DNA of 34,406 bases, taken from positions 1-34,406 of the forward strand of contig JAEWPS010000044.1 of NCBI GenBank assembly GCA_023460515.1. Direction: 5' to 3'. The position numbers and the translations under genes were made by a program. Origin of the DNA: Bacillota bacterium. GTDB lineage: Bacteria; Bacillota; Clostridia; TANB77; CAG-465. Positions within the stretch are counted from its first letter, which is position 1, and every line of letters begins with the position of its first letter. Positions 1 to 8,235 of the stretch are shown piece by piece. Below the pieces are notes generated by a model. It did no database searches and was not told where the DNA came from. It saw nothing but the letters and a program-made list of their open reading frames with translations.

Positions 1-1
1 A

Positions 2-2719
2 GTAGGATTAACAGCAAATGTAACAATTAATTACGGAGATTCTACAATAAAACAATATAAAGTAGGAACAAGTAATGTAACATGGACAAATTATACAACT
101 ACATTTGCAATAACATCAAATACAGTACTAGCAAACAACTGGAAAAATGCAGATGGAACAGTAACAATATATGCAAAAGGAAAAGATAGTGCAGGAAATG
201 AAGTTACAGTACAAAAGAAAGTACTAAGCTTAGATTTAGATAAACCTAAAGCTCCTATAATACAATCCAATTCGGGATATCCAATATTGACAGATTATGG
301 AGTAAAATTAGATGCTATAACTACAATAACATATGATAGCAGAACAGATATAGACAATTATTATAGCATAGATAATGGAACAACTTGGAAAACATATACA
401 GGTCAATTTGAATTATCTACAGGAACTGTAGTAGCAAAAAGTGTGAAGAAAAATACCGGACTCGTGGTTTCTGTTAGTAAAACAGTGGCCATGCCTAGTG
501 ATGCTATAGCTCCAGCCGCTTATGATGGAAATGATAGTTCAACTGTATTAGGTACTGGCGGAAGAATATATAAAATGGGTTATATGATCGTAGATAGCAC
601 TATGTGGGGCAATAGTATAAGAGTATTATGGAGTACAGGATACTACAATTATTATAAGTCTAATCAACCAGCTTATATAAAATTTATAGATTCAAGCAAT
701 AATGTAATTAGCACAATATCTGCAAATGCTAGATATATGAATGATATATATACTATACCAGTTAATACAGTAAAAATGCAGGTTATAATAGATGATAGGT
801 CTGCTTATGATGGTTATGGATATTTAGCAGAAATACAATTAAGTAATGAACCTAGATTTAGTGTTACAAATGGATATATGTTATTGACATCTGATCCAAC
901 AAAGTCAATAAGAACACCATATCAAATGGTAACAGTTTCGTATGCTTCAACAAGTATACAAAGATTATATAGAATAGGAACAACAGGTGAGTGGTTAAAT
1001 TATCAAGATCAACCTATAAAGCTAAATCAAGGACAAATAATATATGTTAAAGGAATTGATCGATATGGTGTTGAAACAAGAATTATTTCAAGTTTCACAG
1101 CTAATGTAACTGATGCATTAACTAGTAATGCATATGATATAAATGATAGTACTGCGGTTAACGGAATATCTGGAAAACTTATGAAAATAGACAGCAGCAT
1201 GTTAGGAAAAAGTATAAGGATATATAGTAATCAGACTTCTGCTAATGTTGGTACTAGTAACAGCACAATAATAAACGGACAATTAACAGTTAACTTTTTG
1301 AATGAAAGTAAAGTTAGTGTTGGTAGTTATACTAAAGGTGCAGGTGTTTATGATAATACTGTAGCTATTCCTAATAATTCAAGTTGGATTTCAGTTACAT
1401 GTACAAATAATTCGGGAAGAGATTACTTAAATACTACAAGATATGTATATTCATATTTATATGAAATACAACCAAGTAACGAACCAAAATTTAGTGCTAC
1501 AAATGGATATATGTTATTAGCTGCTGATGTAACAAAGGCAATAAATAAACCTTATCAAATGATAACAATTTCTTATTTTTCAACAAGTGTACAAAAGTTT
1601 TATAAGATAGGAACAGGAGAATGGAATATTTATCAAAATCAACCTATAAAAGTAAATCAAGGAGAAACAATATATGCTAAGGGAATAGATCAATATGGAA
1701 ACCAAACTAGAATAATTTCGAGTTATACACCACATGTAGCAGATGCTTTAACCGCTGAAGTATGCGATAAAAATGATGGTACGAAAATATTTGCATCTGG
1801 ACAAACATATAAAACTGGTTATATGAGTGTGGATAGTAGTATGTGGGGTAATAAAATAAGAGTATTATGGAGTACAGGATATTACAGTTACTATAATTCT
1901 AATCAACCAGCATATATAAACTTTATAGATTCAAATAATAATGTTATAAGTACTGTATCTGCCAATTCTAGATATATGGATAGTATATATACGGTACCAA
2001 GTAATACGGTAAGATTGCAAGTTATAATAGATGATAGATCTGCTTATAACGGATTTGGGTATTTAGCAGAGATAGAGCCTAGTAATGAACCTAGGTTTAG
2101 TGCTACAAATGGATATATGCTTATTACATCTGATTCTACAAAAGTAATTAGAACGCCATATCAGATGGCAGCAATATCATATTTTCCAACAAGTACACAA
2201 AGATTGTATAGGATAGGAACAGTTGGAGATTGGTTAAATTATTATGATGTGCCAATAAAAGTAGAACAAGGTCAAACAATATATGCAAAAGGAATAGATC
2301 AATATGGAAATGAAACGAGAATTATATCTACTCTGACATCAAATGTGTCTGATGCATTAACTTCAAATGCATATGATTTAAATGATACTACTTCAGTAAC
2401 AGGAATATCTAATAAATATATTAAAATTGATAGTAATATGTGGGGTAAAAGTATAAGAATTCGTAGTAATCAGACTTCTGCTAACGTTGGAACTAGCAAC
2501 AGCACAATAATAAATGGACAACTAACAGTTAACTTTTTGAATGAAAGTAAAGTTAGTGTTGGTAGTTATGCTAAAGGAGCAGGGACATATAATGATACAA
2601 TTACCGTTCCTACAAATGCTAGTTGGATTTCAGTTACATGTACAAATAATTCAGGAAGAGATTACTTAAATACCACAAGATATGTATACTCGTATTTGTA
2701 TGAGATATATGTTAATTAA
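2..2719 (+). CDS. Large repetitive surface/secreted protein, C-terminal part (5' end outside window)
   Basis: The frame is open from base 2 to the TAA ending at 2719, giving 905 visible codons; the start lies upstream, so an apparent TTG start at 287 is only an internal codon. The product is rich in Thr, Ser, Asn and Tyr, as expected of exported beta-sandwich repeats. Bases 2-510 encode two Ig-like domains of the kind often matched to chitobiase-C or FN3-like families (YSIDNGTTWKTY, IYAKGKDSAGNE). After that, three module types alternate as A-B-C-B-A-B-C. The A modules contain RVLWSTGYY and QVIIDDRSAY; the B modules contain NGYML, YRIGT and YAKGIDQYGN; the C modules contain SNQTSANVGTSNST and WISVTCTNNSGRDYL. 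No LPXTG sorting signal or C-terminal membrane helix is visible, so any anchor must be N-terminal. The prepilin-like genes at 27824, 28333 and 34349 suggest one possible anchor type, but this is inference. No enzymatic motif is seen; an adhesin or matrix role is plausible. Confidence 0.75.
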   Translation, partial: VGLTANVTINYGDSTIKQYKVGTSNVTWTNYTTTFAITSNTVLANNWKNADGTVTIYAKGKDSAGNEVTVQKKVLSLDLDKPKAPIIQSNSGYPILTDYGVKLDAITTITYDSRTDIDNYYSIDNGTTWKTYTGQFELSTGTVVAKSVKKNTGLVVSVSKTVAMPSDAIAPAAYDGNDSSTVLGTGGRIYKMGYMIVDSTMWGNSIRVLWSTGYYNYYKSNQPAYIKFIDSSNNVISTISANARYMNDIYTIPVNTVKMQVIIDDRSAYDGYGYLAEIQLSNEPRFSVTNGYMLLTSDPTKSIRTPYQMVTVSYASTSIQRLYRIGTTGEWLNYQDQPIKLNQGQIIYVKGIDRYGVETRIISSFTANVTDALTSNAYDINDSTAVNGISGKLMKIDSSMLGKSIRIYSNQTSANVGTSNSTIINGQLTVNFLNESKVSVGSYTKGAGVYDNTVAIPNNSSWISVTCTNNSGRDYLNTTRYVYSYLYEIQPSNEPKFSATNGYMLLAADVTKAINKPYQMITISYFSTSVQKFYKIGTGEWNIYQNQPIKVNQGETIYAKGIDQYGNQTRIISSYTPHVADALTAEVCDKNDGTKIFASGQTYKTGYMSVDSSMWGNKIRVLWSTGYYSYYNSNQPAYINFIDSNNNVISTVSANSRYMDSIYTVPSNTVRLQVIIDDRSAYNGFGYLAEIEPSNEPRFSATNGYMLITSDSTKVIRTPYQMAAISYFPTSTQRLYRIGTVGDWLNYYDVPIKVEQGQTIYAKGIDQYGNETRIISTLTSNVSDALTSNAYDLNDTTSVTGISNKYIKIDSNMWGKSIRIRSNQTSANVGTSNSTIINGQLTVNFLNESKVSVGSYAKGAGTYNDTITVPTNASWISVTCTNNSGRDYLNTTRYVYSYLYEIYVN
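518..2716 (+). repeat. Interleaved A-B-C-B protein/DNA repeats, superperiod about 1.24 kb
   Basis: Equivalent codons of the two A modules lie at 518 and 1760 (1242 bp apart). Those of the two C modules lie at 1226 and 2465 (1239 bp apart). B modules begin near 864, 1499 and 2104. The C copies are almost identical in DNA over at least 100 bp (1226-1330 against 2465-2570), while the A and B copies have diverged more. This points to duplication of a composite A-B-C-B block followed by uneven homogenisation. Confidence 0.8.
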
Positions 2720-2734
2720 ATTATAAATATAATT

Positions 2735-2771
2735 AAAAAGGTTAGTTTAAAATTTTTAAACTAACCTTTTT
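2735..2771 (+). terminator. Intrinsic terminator after the repeat protein
   Basis: The stem AAAAGGTTAGTTTA pairs with TAAACTAACCTTTT around a very short AT loop and runs directly into a T tract. It closes the transcript of the repeat protein 16 bases after its stop codon. Confidence 0.85.
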
Positions 2772-2786
2772 ATATGTATCATGTAG

Positions 2787-2815
2787 TTGACAAAGTTTAC
2801 ATAATATGATATACT
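2787..2815 (+). promoter_or_regulatory. Consensus sigma-A promoter of the orphan gene at 2888
   Basis: A perfect -35 TTGACA (2787-2792) is followed by a 17-base spacer and a TATACT -10 (2810-2815). TG at 2807-2808 makes this an extended -10. Transcription should start near 2822, leaving a leader of about 65 bases before the ATG. Confidence 0.75.
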
Positions 2816-2826
2816 ATATATAGTAT
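2811..2826. promoter_or_regulatory. 16-bp perfect palindrome over -10 and start site (operator candidate)
   Basis: ATACTATATATAGTAT is its own reverse complement. It covers the -10 element and the predicted start site of the promoter at 2787-2815, where a repressor dimer would block initiation. AT-rich palindromes do occur by chance in this genome; its position is what makes it interesting. Confidence 0.4.
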
Positions 2827-2852
2827 GTTTTTTATTAAGCTCTCAAAATTTT

Positions 2853-2867
2853 GGGGGCGACGCCCCC
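2853..2867 (+). promoter_or_regulatory. GC-only leader hairpin, attenuator-like
   Basis: GGGGGC pairs with GCCCCC around GAC, followed by TTTTAT and then the AGGAGGA ribosome binding site (2874-2880). It lies in the predicted leader between promoter and gene. Six consecutive G-C pairs stand out in such AT-rich DNA. It could be an attenuator, a stability or ribosome-access hairpin, or a remnant of a repeated element. Confidence 0.5.
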
Positions 2868-2887
2868 TTTTATAGGAGGAATATGTT

Positions 2888-3550
2888 ATGAAAACAAGAG
2901 AAGAGTTAGAATCTATAATATCCGAGGGGAATATTGAAAAAAAATTAATTTCAGCAAGCGTTGACAACGATATTAGGTTCTGGTTACAATTCCTAGCTTT
3001 CAAGTTGGAACTTTGCGAAGAGGAACTGGTACCCCACGTTAATAAGGAATTTCTTTTTAAACCAGAGATTTTTAAATTTCTATTTAAGAAACTTGACAGT
3101 GTTCAAAAATTGATGGAATTAGTTTTTAAGGAAGAAGTCTTAAATGTGGAACTGGTTGAAATAATAATTGACAACTTTGACAATCATTGTTTTCCATTGG
3201 ACTATTTACCCAGAATTAATAGCAAAAATCATTATAACACAATCATTTCTATATGTGAAAAAAATAAAGTACCAGCTAGAAATATGTATGGTTTGATTGA
3301 TGTTATTAACCCTAGTATACTTGATAAAGAATTAATTGTCAATTTTCTAAAATATATAGCAAAAAATTCTAGTAGCGATTCTGAACTTTTAGATATGACT
3401 ATGAATATAAGTGAAAAAACATTAAAAAAAGGTTGTGATGCTACTTCTATTTTGTACAGATTTGATGATTGTGAATTTTCTGAGAAGGTCTTAAAAGATC
3501 CTGAGTTTATTGAAGGCAGAAAAATCTTTACAAGTGAAGAAGTTAACTAA
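2888..3550 (+). CDS. Hypothetical protein, 220 aa, monocistronic
   Basis: I do not recognise this protein. It starts with ATG at 2888, seven bases after a strong AGGAGGA. The product is predicted to be mostly helical, charged and soluble, with no signal peptide or membrane segment. Short Leu/Lys/Glu-rich helices, such as FKFLFKKLDSVQKLMELVF at about residues 63-81, look like a helical-repeat or all-alpha fold, with scattered Cys residues and no metal-binding array. The first half uses C- and G-containing codons somewhat more often than its neighbours, which may hint at acquisition. It has its own consensus promoter, an operator-like palindrome, a GC leader hairpin and its own terminator, so it is expressed as a separately controlled unit. 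Function unknown. Confidence 0.75.
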   Translation: MKTREELESIISEGNIEKKLISASVDNDIRFWLQFLAFKLELCEEELVPHVNKEFLFKPEIFKFLFKKLDSVQKLMELVFKEEVLNVELVEIIIDNFDNHCFPLDYLPRINSKNHYNTIISICEKNKVPARNMYGLIDVINPSILDKELIVNFLKYIAKNSSSDSELLDMTMNISEKTLKKGCDATSILYRFDDCEFSEKVLKDPEFIEGRKIFTSEEVN

Positions 3551-3570
3551 AATTTCATCTTCTTATTTTG

Positions 3571-3602
3571 AATGAATCCTATAATTTAGGGTTCATTTTT
3601 TT
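3571..3602 (+). terminator. Intrinsic terminator of the 2888 gene
   Basis: AATGAATCCTA (3571-3581) pairs with TAGGGTTCATT (3587-3597), with one G-U pair, around a 5-base loop. A run of T residues follows. Confidence 0.8.
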
Positions 3603-3633
3603 ACTTGTTAAAATTATATATGTTAGTTTTTCC

Positions 3634-3662
3634 TTGTAATTTTAATATAATTATTGTATAAT
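3634..3662 (+). promoter_or_regulatory. Sigma-A promoter of trmFO-holA
   Basis: TTGTAA (3634-3639), a 17-base spacer and a perfect TATAAT (3657-3662) lie 32 bases before the trmFO ATG. AAAGGATG serves as the ribosome binding site. Confidence 0.7.
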
Positions 3663-3694
3663 ATGTATGTAAATTAAATGTAAAGGATGAAATA

Positions 3695-5029
3695 ATGAAA
3701 AATATAACAGTTAATATAATAGGAGCTGGTTTAGCGGGTTGTGAGTGCGCATATATGCTAGCAAGAAATAATATAAAAGTAAATTTGTATGAAATGAAAC
3801 CACATAATAAATCTGATGCTCATAAAAGTAATGATTTTGCAGAACTTGTATGCAGCAATTCATTAAAATCTGAAAGTATTACAAATGCGTGTGGATTATT
3901 AAAAAAAGAAATGGAAGTGTTTAATAGTTTAATAGTTGAAGCAGCGTATAAAACTAGAGTTGAAGCAGGTCAAGCATTAGCAGTTGACAGAAATAGATTT
4001 TCAGAATATATAACAAATATAATTAAAAGTAATTCAAATATTAATATTATGTATATGGAAATAGAAGATTTAAATGAAATTTTATCTGATTATACAATTA
4101 CAGTAATAGCGACAGGACCACTTACAACAGATAAATTATCTGAAAGTATAAAAGAATTAGTTGGTCAAAATAGTTTGTATTTTTACGATGCAGCAGCTCC
4201 AATAGTAGAAGCAGATAGTATAAATTATGATATTGCCTACAGTTTAGATAGATATGGTGAAGGTGATGGAGATTACTTAAACTTACCTATGAATAAAGAG
4301 CAGTATATGGATTTTTATAACAATCTAATAGTAGCAGAATCTGCAAATAGACATGATTTTGATAAATTATTACTTTTTGAAGGTTGTATGCCTATTGAGG
4401 AAATGGCTAAAAGAGGAGAAAAAACCTTAACTTTTGGGATGCTTAAACCAGTTGGATTAAATAATCCAAAGACAGGTGAAAAAAATTATGCGGTGGTACA
4501 ACTTAGATCAGAAAATAGTAATAAAACAGCCTATAATTTAGTTGGTTTTCAAACAAGTTTGAAATTTACTGAACAAGATAGAATATTTAAAATGATACCA
4601 GGTTTAGAAAATGCTAAATTTTTAAGATATGGTGTAATGCATAAGAATACCTATATTAATGCCAGTAAAGTATTAGACAATAATTTTTGTATGAAAGATA
4701 AAAACAATATATACTTTGCTGGACAAATATCTGGAGTTGAGGGATATGTTGAAAGCAGTAGCTCTGGAATGATGGTTGCTATGAGTATAATATCAAAGTT
4801 AAATGAAAGTAATATTAGATTTCCTGATGAAACAATGCTTGGAAGTTTAGCAAATCATGTTAGCACGGAAAATAAAAACTACCAACCTATGAATGCTAAT
4901 TTTGGTATTTTAAAACCATTAGATATATCTGGTAAAATTAGAGATAAAAAAGTTAAGTATTCAATGTTTGCAGATAGATCAATGGAAAGTATAATAAAAT
5001 TAAAAAGCAAACTAAATTATATAAAGTAA
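3695..5029 (+). CDS. trmFO: tRNA (uracil-54-C5)-methyltransferase, folate/FAD-dependent
   Basis: TrmFO makes 5-methyluridine at position 54 of the tRNA T-loop. It takes the one-carbon unit from 5,10-methylenetetrahydrofolate and uses FADH2, unlike the SAM-dependent TrmA. The 444-aa length is typical. The N-terminal Rossmann dinucleotide motif is IIGAGLAGCE (residues 8-17). Cys53 in ELVCSNSLKS matches the catalytic cysteine known at the same number in the Bacillus enzyme, and a second conserved cysteine is Cys231 in FEGCMPIEEM. The C-terminal FAD segment includes GQISGVEGYVES. The gene lies 14 bases upstream of holA and shares its promoter. Other Bacillota often place trmFO next to topA, which is not seen here. 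The identification is secure. Confidence 0.96.
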   Translation: MKNITVNIIGAGLAGCECAYMLARNNIKVNLYEMKPHNKSDAHKSNDFAELVCSNSLKSESITNACGLLKKEMEVFNSLIVEAAYKTRVEAGQALAVDRNRFSEYITNIIKSNSNINIMYMEIEDLNEILSDYTITVIATGPLTTDKLSESIKELVGQNSLYFYDAAAPIVEADSINYDIAYSLDRYGEGDGDYLNLPMNKEQYMDFYNNLIVAESANRHDFDKLLLFEGCMPIEEMAKRGEKTLTFGMLKPVGLNNPKTGEKNYAVVQLRSENSNKTAYNLVGFQTSLKFTEQDRIFKMIPGLENAKFLRYGVMHKNTYINASKVLDNNFCMKDKNNIYFAGQISGVEGYVESSSSGMMVAMSIISKLNESNIRFPDETMLGSLANHVSTENKNYQPMNANFGILKPLDISGKIRDKKVKYSMFADRSMESIIKLKSKLNYIK

Positions 5030-5043
5030 GGAAGTGAGAAGTT

Positions 5044-5949
5044 ATGGTGTATCTGTTATATGGAGAAGAAAAATATGATTTATATAAATTTGTTGAGGGG
5101 ATAAAATCTAAGTTTGACAGATTAGAAGTAGGTGTTAATCTATTTAATATAACAAAAGAAAATATAAACGAACTTGAGTCTATTGCTAATTCCATAACTT
5201 TTTTTGGCGAGAATAAATTAATTATAATCAAAGATACAAATTTTAAATTTGATGTAAATAAGATGTTATCTAATTGTAATAAAGACGATTTTTATTTGGT
5301 AATTGAGGATAATGTAGATAAAAGAACTTCTGAGTACAAAGATATTTCTAAAGCAGCTGAAGTTAAAGAATTTAAACATCTAAATAGTAAAGATATGATA
5401 ACTTATCTTATTAACACATTAAAAATGTATAAACTTTCAATATCTTATGAGGATGCTCAATATATGGTTGACGTATGTGGAGAGGATAAAAGTAACAATA
5501 TAAATGAACTTAAAAAACTTGTGTCTTTTTTAAATAAAGGAGATGCGGTTACAAAAGAAATAATAGATAAGATATGTGTTAAAACAATAAATTCTAAAAT
5601 ATTTGATATGTTAGATTTTGCTGTAAATAAAAATAAACATAAGGCAATTGATTTATTAGAAGATTTATTAGTGCAGAAAGAACCACCAATTAAAATATCT
5701 ATAATGTTATATAAACAAATAAAACAGATGTATATGATAAAATATTTAAAAGAAAAGAATGTTAAAGATATAAATAGTATATTAGGCATTCATCCTTTTG
5801 CATTTGGGAAATTAAATAAATCTGCAGATAAATATGAATTAAAATATTTAAGAACTTTAATAGACAATTTTGACAAATACGACTCTAAAACTAAAATTGG
5901 AGAAATGGATTTTGAAATTGGACTTAAACAGATAATATGTATGATGTAA
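5044..5949 (+). CDS. holA: DNA polymerase III delta subunit
   Basis: HolA is the clamp-loader subunit that opens the beta sliding clamp during loading. The 301-aa product begins with the family hallmark YLLYGEEKYDLYKF, followed by a degenerate AAA+ domain without a working Walker A (about residues 1-140), a lid region (about 140-200) and the helical collar domain (about 200-301, with LLVQKEPPIKI and MYKQIKQMYMIKYL). Start: ATG at 5044 behind GGAAGTGAG. It is probably translated from the trmFO transcript. The gene ends inside the left arm of a perfect bidirectional terminator. Confidence 0.92.
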   Translation: MVYLLYGEEKYDLYKFVEGIKSKFDRLEVGVNLFNITKENINELESIANSITFFGENKLIIIKDTNFKFDVNKMLSNCNKDDFYLVIEDNVDKRTSEYKDISKAAEVKEFKHLNSKDMITYLINTLKMYKLSISYEDAQYMVDVCGEDKSNNINELKKLVSFLNKGDAVTKEIIDKICVKTINSKIFDMLDFAVNKNKHKAIDLLEDLLVQKEPPIKISIMLYKQIKQMYMIKYLKEKNVKDINSILGIHPFAFGKLNKSADKYELKYLRTLIDNFDKYDSKTKIGEMDFEIGLKQIICMM

Positions 5950-5993
5950 TAAAAACAGTTGGATAATTAAACATAATCCAACTGTTTTTATTA
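5947..5993. terminator. Bidirectional terminator shared by holA and the M14 peptidase gene
   Basis: An 18-bp perfect inverted repeat (5947-5964 with 5976-5993) has an 11-base loop. Its core is AAAAACAGTTGGAT with ATCCAACTGTTTTT, giving a T tract on both strands. The stop codons of the two converging genes are the outermost bases of the two arms. Confidence 0.92.
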
Positions 5994-7127
5994 CTTGTTA
6001 TTTTTATTTATACAATCTAACGTATAAAATATTGAATCTATATTATTTTTAAATTCTTTATCTAAATTATTAATATTTGCAAATGGTCCTATTGGGTTCC
6101 CATTTAGTTTTGACAGCTCAACAGTTAATGTAACGGTGTTTTCTAAGTTAAGTCTATAATAATCCATTACACCGTATTTGAACTTTTCGTTTATTGGTGT
6201 ATAATTAGTTAAATGACTATAATATGTAAGACCATTTAAAATTGTTGTATATTGATTTTTAGTTACAAGTTTTTTATCTGGAAAACCATATATTTCAGCT
6301 CCAGTCGAATGATATGAAATAAATAATTTTAAATTCTTATTACTATATATTCTGTCTACAAAATTATATAAAGATATATTTTCTGGGCATCTTTTATCAA
6401 AAATCTCATCTCCTGGATATCCATGTGGACTTGGAATTGTAACGGGAATATCATTATACCTTAATCTGCCGAATTTACTTTTGTTTCTTAACTTTTTCAT
6501 TTTTGAAAATTCATGAATTGAATTAGAATTTATATCTATACCCATTCCATTAGATGACCAAATAGGTAATACGCTACTATCTAATTTACATTCTTTTAAT
6601 ATTTTATTTACATTGTATCTTAATTTTAAAAATTTTATAAATTCAGAAGATGTTACCATAACAGTCTTATAAAGTTTCTCACATTTTAATCCATTTGCTG
6701 CATTTAAATCGTCTTGACTATATAATTCTAAATATTTCTTAGAATAAGATTGTAATGAAAATTTATCCATGATATTTGTATTATTAAGTACATTACTAGA
6801 AGATATTATATACCCCTCTGGATTTAAAATTGGTATTATGTGAAAAGAATATTCATTAATATATTTTTTATATTTATCACACTCATTTATTATTGTGTAT
6901 ACAAATTCAATAATGAAGGTTGAAGTTACTAGCTCGCAACCATGTGTTGAAGCTATAAGAATAACATCTTTTTTACCATTTCCAATTTGATAGTAACTAA
7001 TTGGAAACCCAAAAGAGGTATATCCAATACAATCTTTTTTTATAATTACTTCTTTGTTATTTTTACATAATTCATCTAATCTATCAATTACATTTTCATA
7101 AGATAAAATATATTCATTTAAAAACAT
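5991..7127 (-). CDS. M14-family zinc carboxypeptidase-like protein, cytosolic
   Basis: This 378-aa protein belongs to the carboxypeptidase A (M14) superfamily, whose bacterial members often cut gamma-D-Glu-diaminopimelate bonds of peptidoglycan peptides. The zinc ligands are visible: H62 and E65 in STHGCEL, and H273 in SYHSTG. The catalytic Glu is E337 in TVELSK, and NPEGY (residues 102-106) is also typical. The substrate-carboxylate motif usually written N-R-N appears as GIDINSN, with Ser201 where Arg is expected. There is no signal peptide or membrane helix, so it probably acts in the cytosol or mother cell, for example in recycling wall peptides (inference). Start: ATG read from 7127 behind AGGTGA on the reverse strand (7134-7139). 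It diverges from gpr and shares its terminator with holA. Confidence 0.85.
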   Translation of the reverse strand: MFLNEYILSYENVIDRLDELCKNNKEVIIKKDCIGYTSFGFPISYYQIGNGKKDVILIASTHGCELVTSTFIIEFVYTIINECDKYKKYINEYSFHIIPILNPEGYIISSSNVLNNTNIMDKFSLQSYSKKYLELYSQDDLNAANGLKCEKLYKTVMVTSSEFIKFLKLRYNVNKILKECKLDSSVLPIWSSNGMGIDINSNSIHEFSKMKKLRNKSKFGRLRYNDIPVTIPSPHGYPGDEIFDKRCPENISLYNFVDRIYSNKNLKLFISYHSTGAEIYGFPDKKLVTKNQYTTILNGLTYYSHLTNYTPINEKFKYGVMDYYRLNLENTVTLTVELSKLNGNPIGPFANINNLDKEFKNNIDSIFYTLDCINKNNK

Positions 7128-7223
7128 TATTATTCACCTATTAATATATATGTAAAATTTTTAATATTATTTCAAAGTGAATAAAAAATAAGTATATTGA
7201 TATAATATGTATAGGTGATTTAT

Positions 7224-8189
7224 GTGAATAAAAGTTATTTGAATTTTAGAACGGATATGGCAGATGAAAGAGTAGATACATATAAAAGAGTTAATAATTT
7301 AAGCGAAATAGATGGTGTAATTGTAAAAACAACTGATGATAATGATGTAAGAATAACAACTGTAGATATTACTAATGAAAACGGTGAAAATGCTTTATCT
7401 AAGAAGATGGGAAAATATATAACTATTGAAGCTCCAAATGTTAAATATTTAGAAGAAAACGAAAAACAAATTCTAATATCCAAAATCGCAGAACAAATTA
7501 AAATTCTTGTAGAAGGTGATAAAAAATCTATTATGATAGTTGGACTTGGAAACGTTTATGTAACTCCGGATGCATTAGGACCTAAAGTAGTAAAATATTT
7601 AGATATAACAAGGCATTTATTAAAGTTTGCTAAAGAATATATATCTAGCGACGCTAGAGAAGTTAGCGCTATTTCTCCTGGGGTTTTAGGAACAACTGGA
7701 ATTGAAACTTCTGAGATTATTGAAAGTGTAGTTAAAAGGGTAAAGCCCAATGTGGTTATTGTTATAGATAGTTTAGCATCACAAAGTGTTCATAGAGTTG
7801 GTAAGAGTATACAACTAAGTAATAAGGGAATTGTTCCTGGAGCAGGGGTGAAAAATAAAAGAGAAGGTATAAATCAAGAAACATTAAACATACCTGTAAT
7901 TGCAATAGGGGTACCTACAGTCGTCGACATGGCAACAATTACAAATGAGGCTATAGATAAAATGCTTGAAAATAGTAAGAAGGAAATAGAAGAGTTTAAT
8001 AACGAAAATATTAGTAAAGATCACAGCAAAACTATTTTCAATCTACTTAATGATGATAACAGATATAGTATGATTGCAAATACATTAGACACTGAAAATT
8101 ATATAGTAACACCAAAAGAAATAGATGAAATAATAGACAAAATGTCCGAGGTAATAGCTAGCAGTATAAATACTATATCAAATAGATAA
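7224..8189 (+). CDS. gpr: Germination protease GPR (small acid-soluble spore protein endopeptidase)
   Basis: GPR is made in the forespore as a zymogen and, on germination, degrades the small acid-soluble proteins coating spore DNA. It is an aspartic-type peptidase (A25). With a start at GTG 7224, the expected acidic residues are Asp116 (NVYVTPDALGP) and Asp182 (VVIVIDSLASQS). Other family hallmarks are GLGN, SPGVLGTTGIET and GVPTVVDMATI. I prefer GTG 7224 because AGGTGA (7213-7218) sits 5 bases before it; an upstream GTG at 7215 overlaps that site. Only about eight residues then precede the conserved FRTDMA segment, so the propeptide looks short. It is monocistronic and divergent from the M14 gene. 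Its presence argues that the organism sporulates. Confidence 0.94.
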   Translation: MNKSYLNFRTDMADERVDTYKRVNNLSEIDGVIVKTTDDNDVRITTVDITNENGENALSKKMGKYITIEAPNVKYLEENEKQILISKIAEQIKILVEGDKKSIMIVGLGNVYVTPDALGPKVVKYLDITRHLLKFAKEYISSDAREVSAISPGVLGTTGIETSEIIESVVKRVKPNVVIVIDSLASQSVHRVGKSIQLSNKGIVPGAGVKNKREGINQETLNIPVIAIGVPTVVDMATITNEAIDKMLENSKKEIEEFNNENISKDHSKTIFNLLNDDNRYSMIANTLDTENYIVTPKEIDEIIDKMSEVIASSINTISNR

Positions 8190-8235
8190 TAAATCACATA
8201 TTTTAAATGCCAAATTATGTTTAAATATATGAAAA

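Noticed and set aside
287..2719. The left-edge protein as a complete 810-aa gene starting at TTG 287
   Set aside because: The frame stays open to base 2 with the same domain style and there is no ribosome binding site at 287, so the gene is cut by the window edge.
2797..3003. Reverse-strand 68-aa open frame over the promoter and start of the 2888 gene
   Set aside because: It overlaps a consensus promoter, the leader hairpin and the real gene, and has no ribosome binding site.
7178..7207. Possible sigma-G promoter for gpr (GAATA, 17 bases, TATAATA)
   Set aside because: The match is good, but transcription would start at about 7214, inside the ribosome binding site of the preferred GTG 7224, leaving no usable leader.
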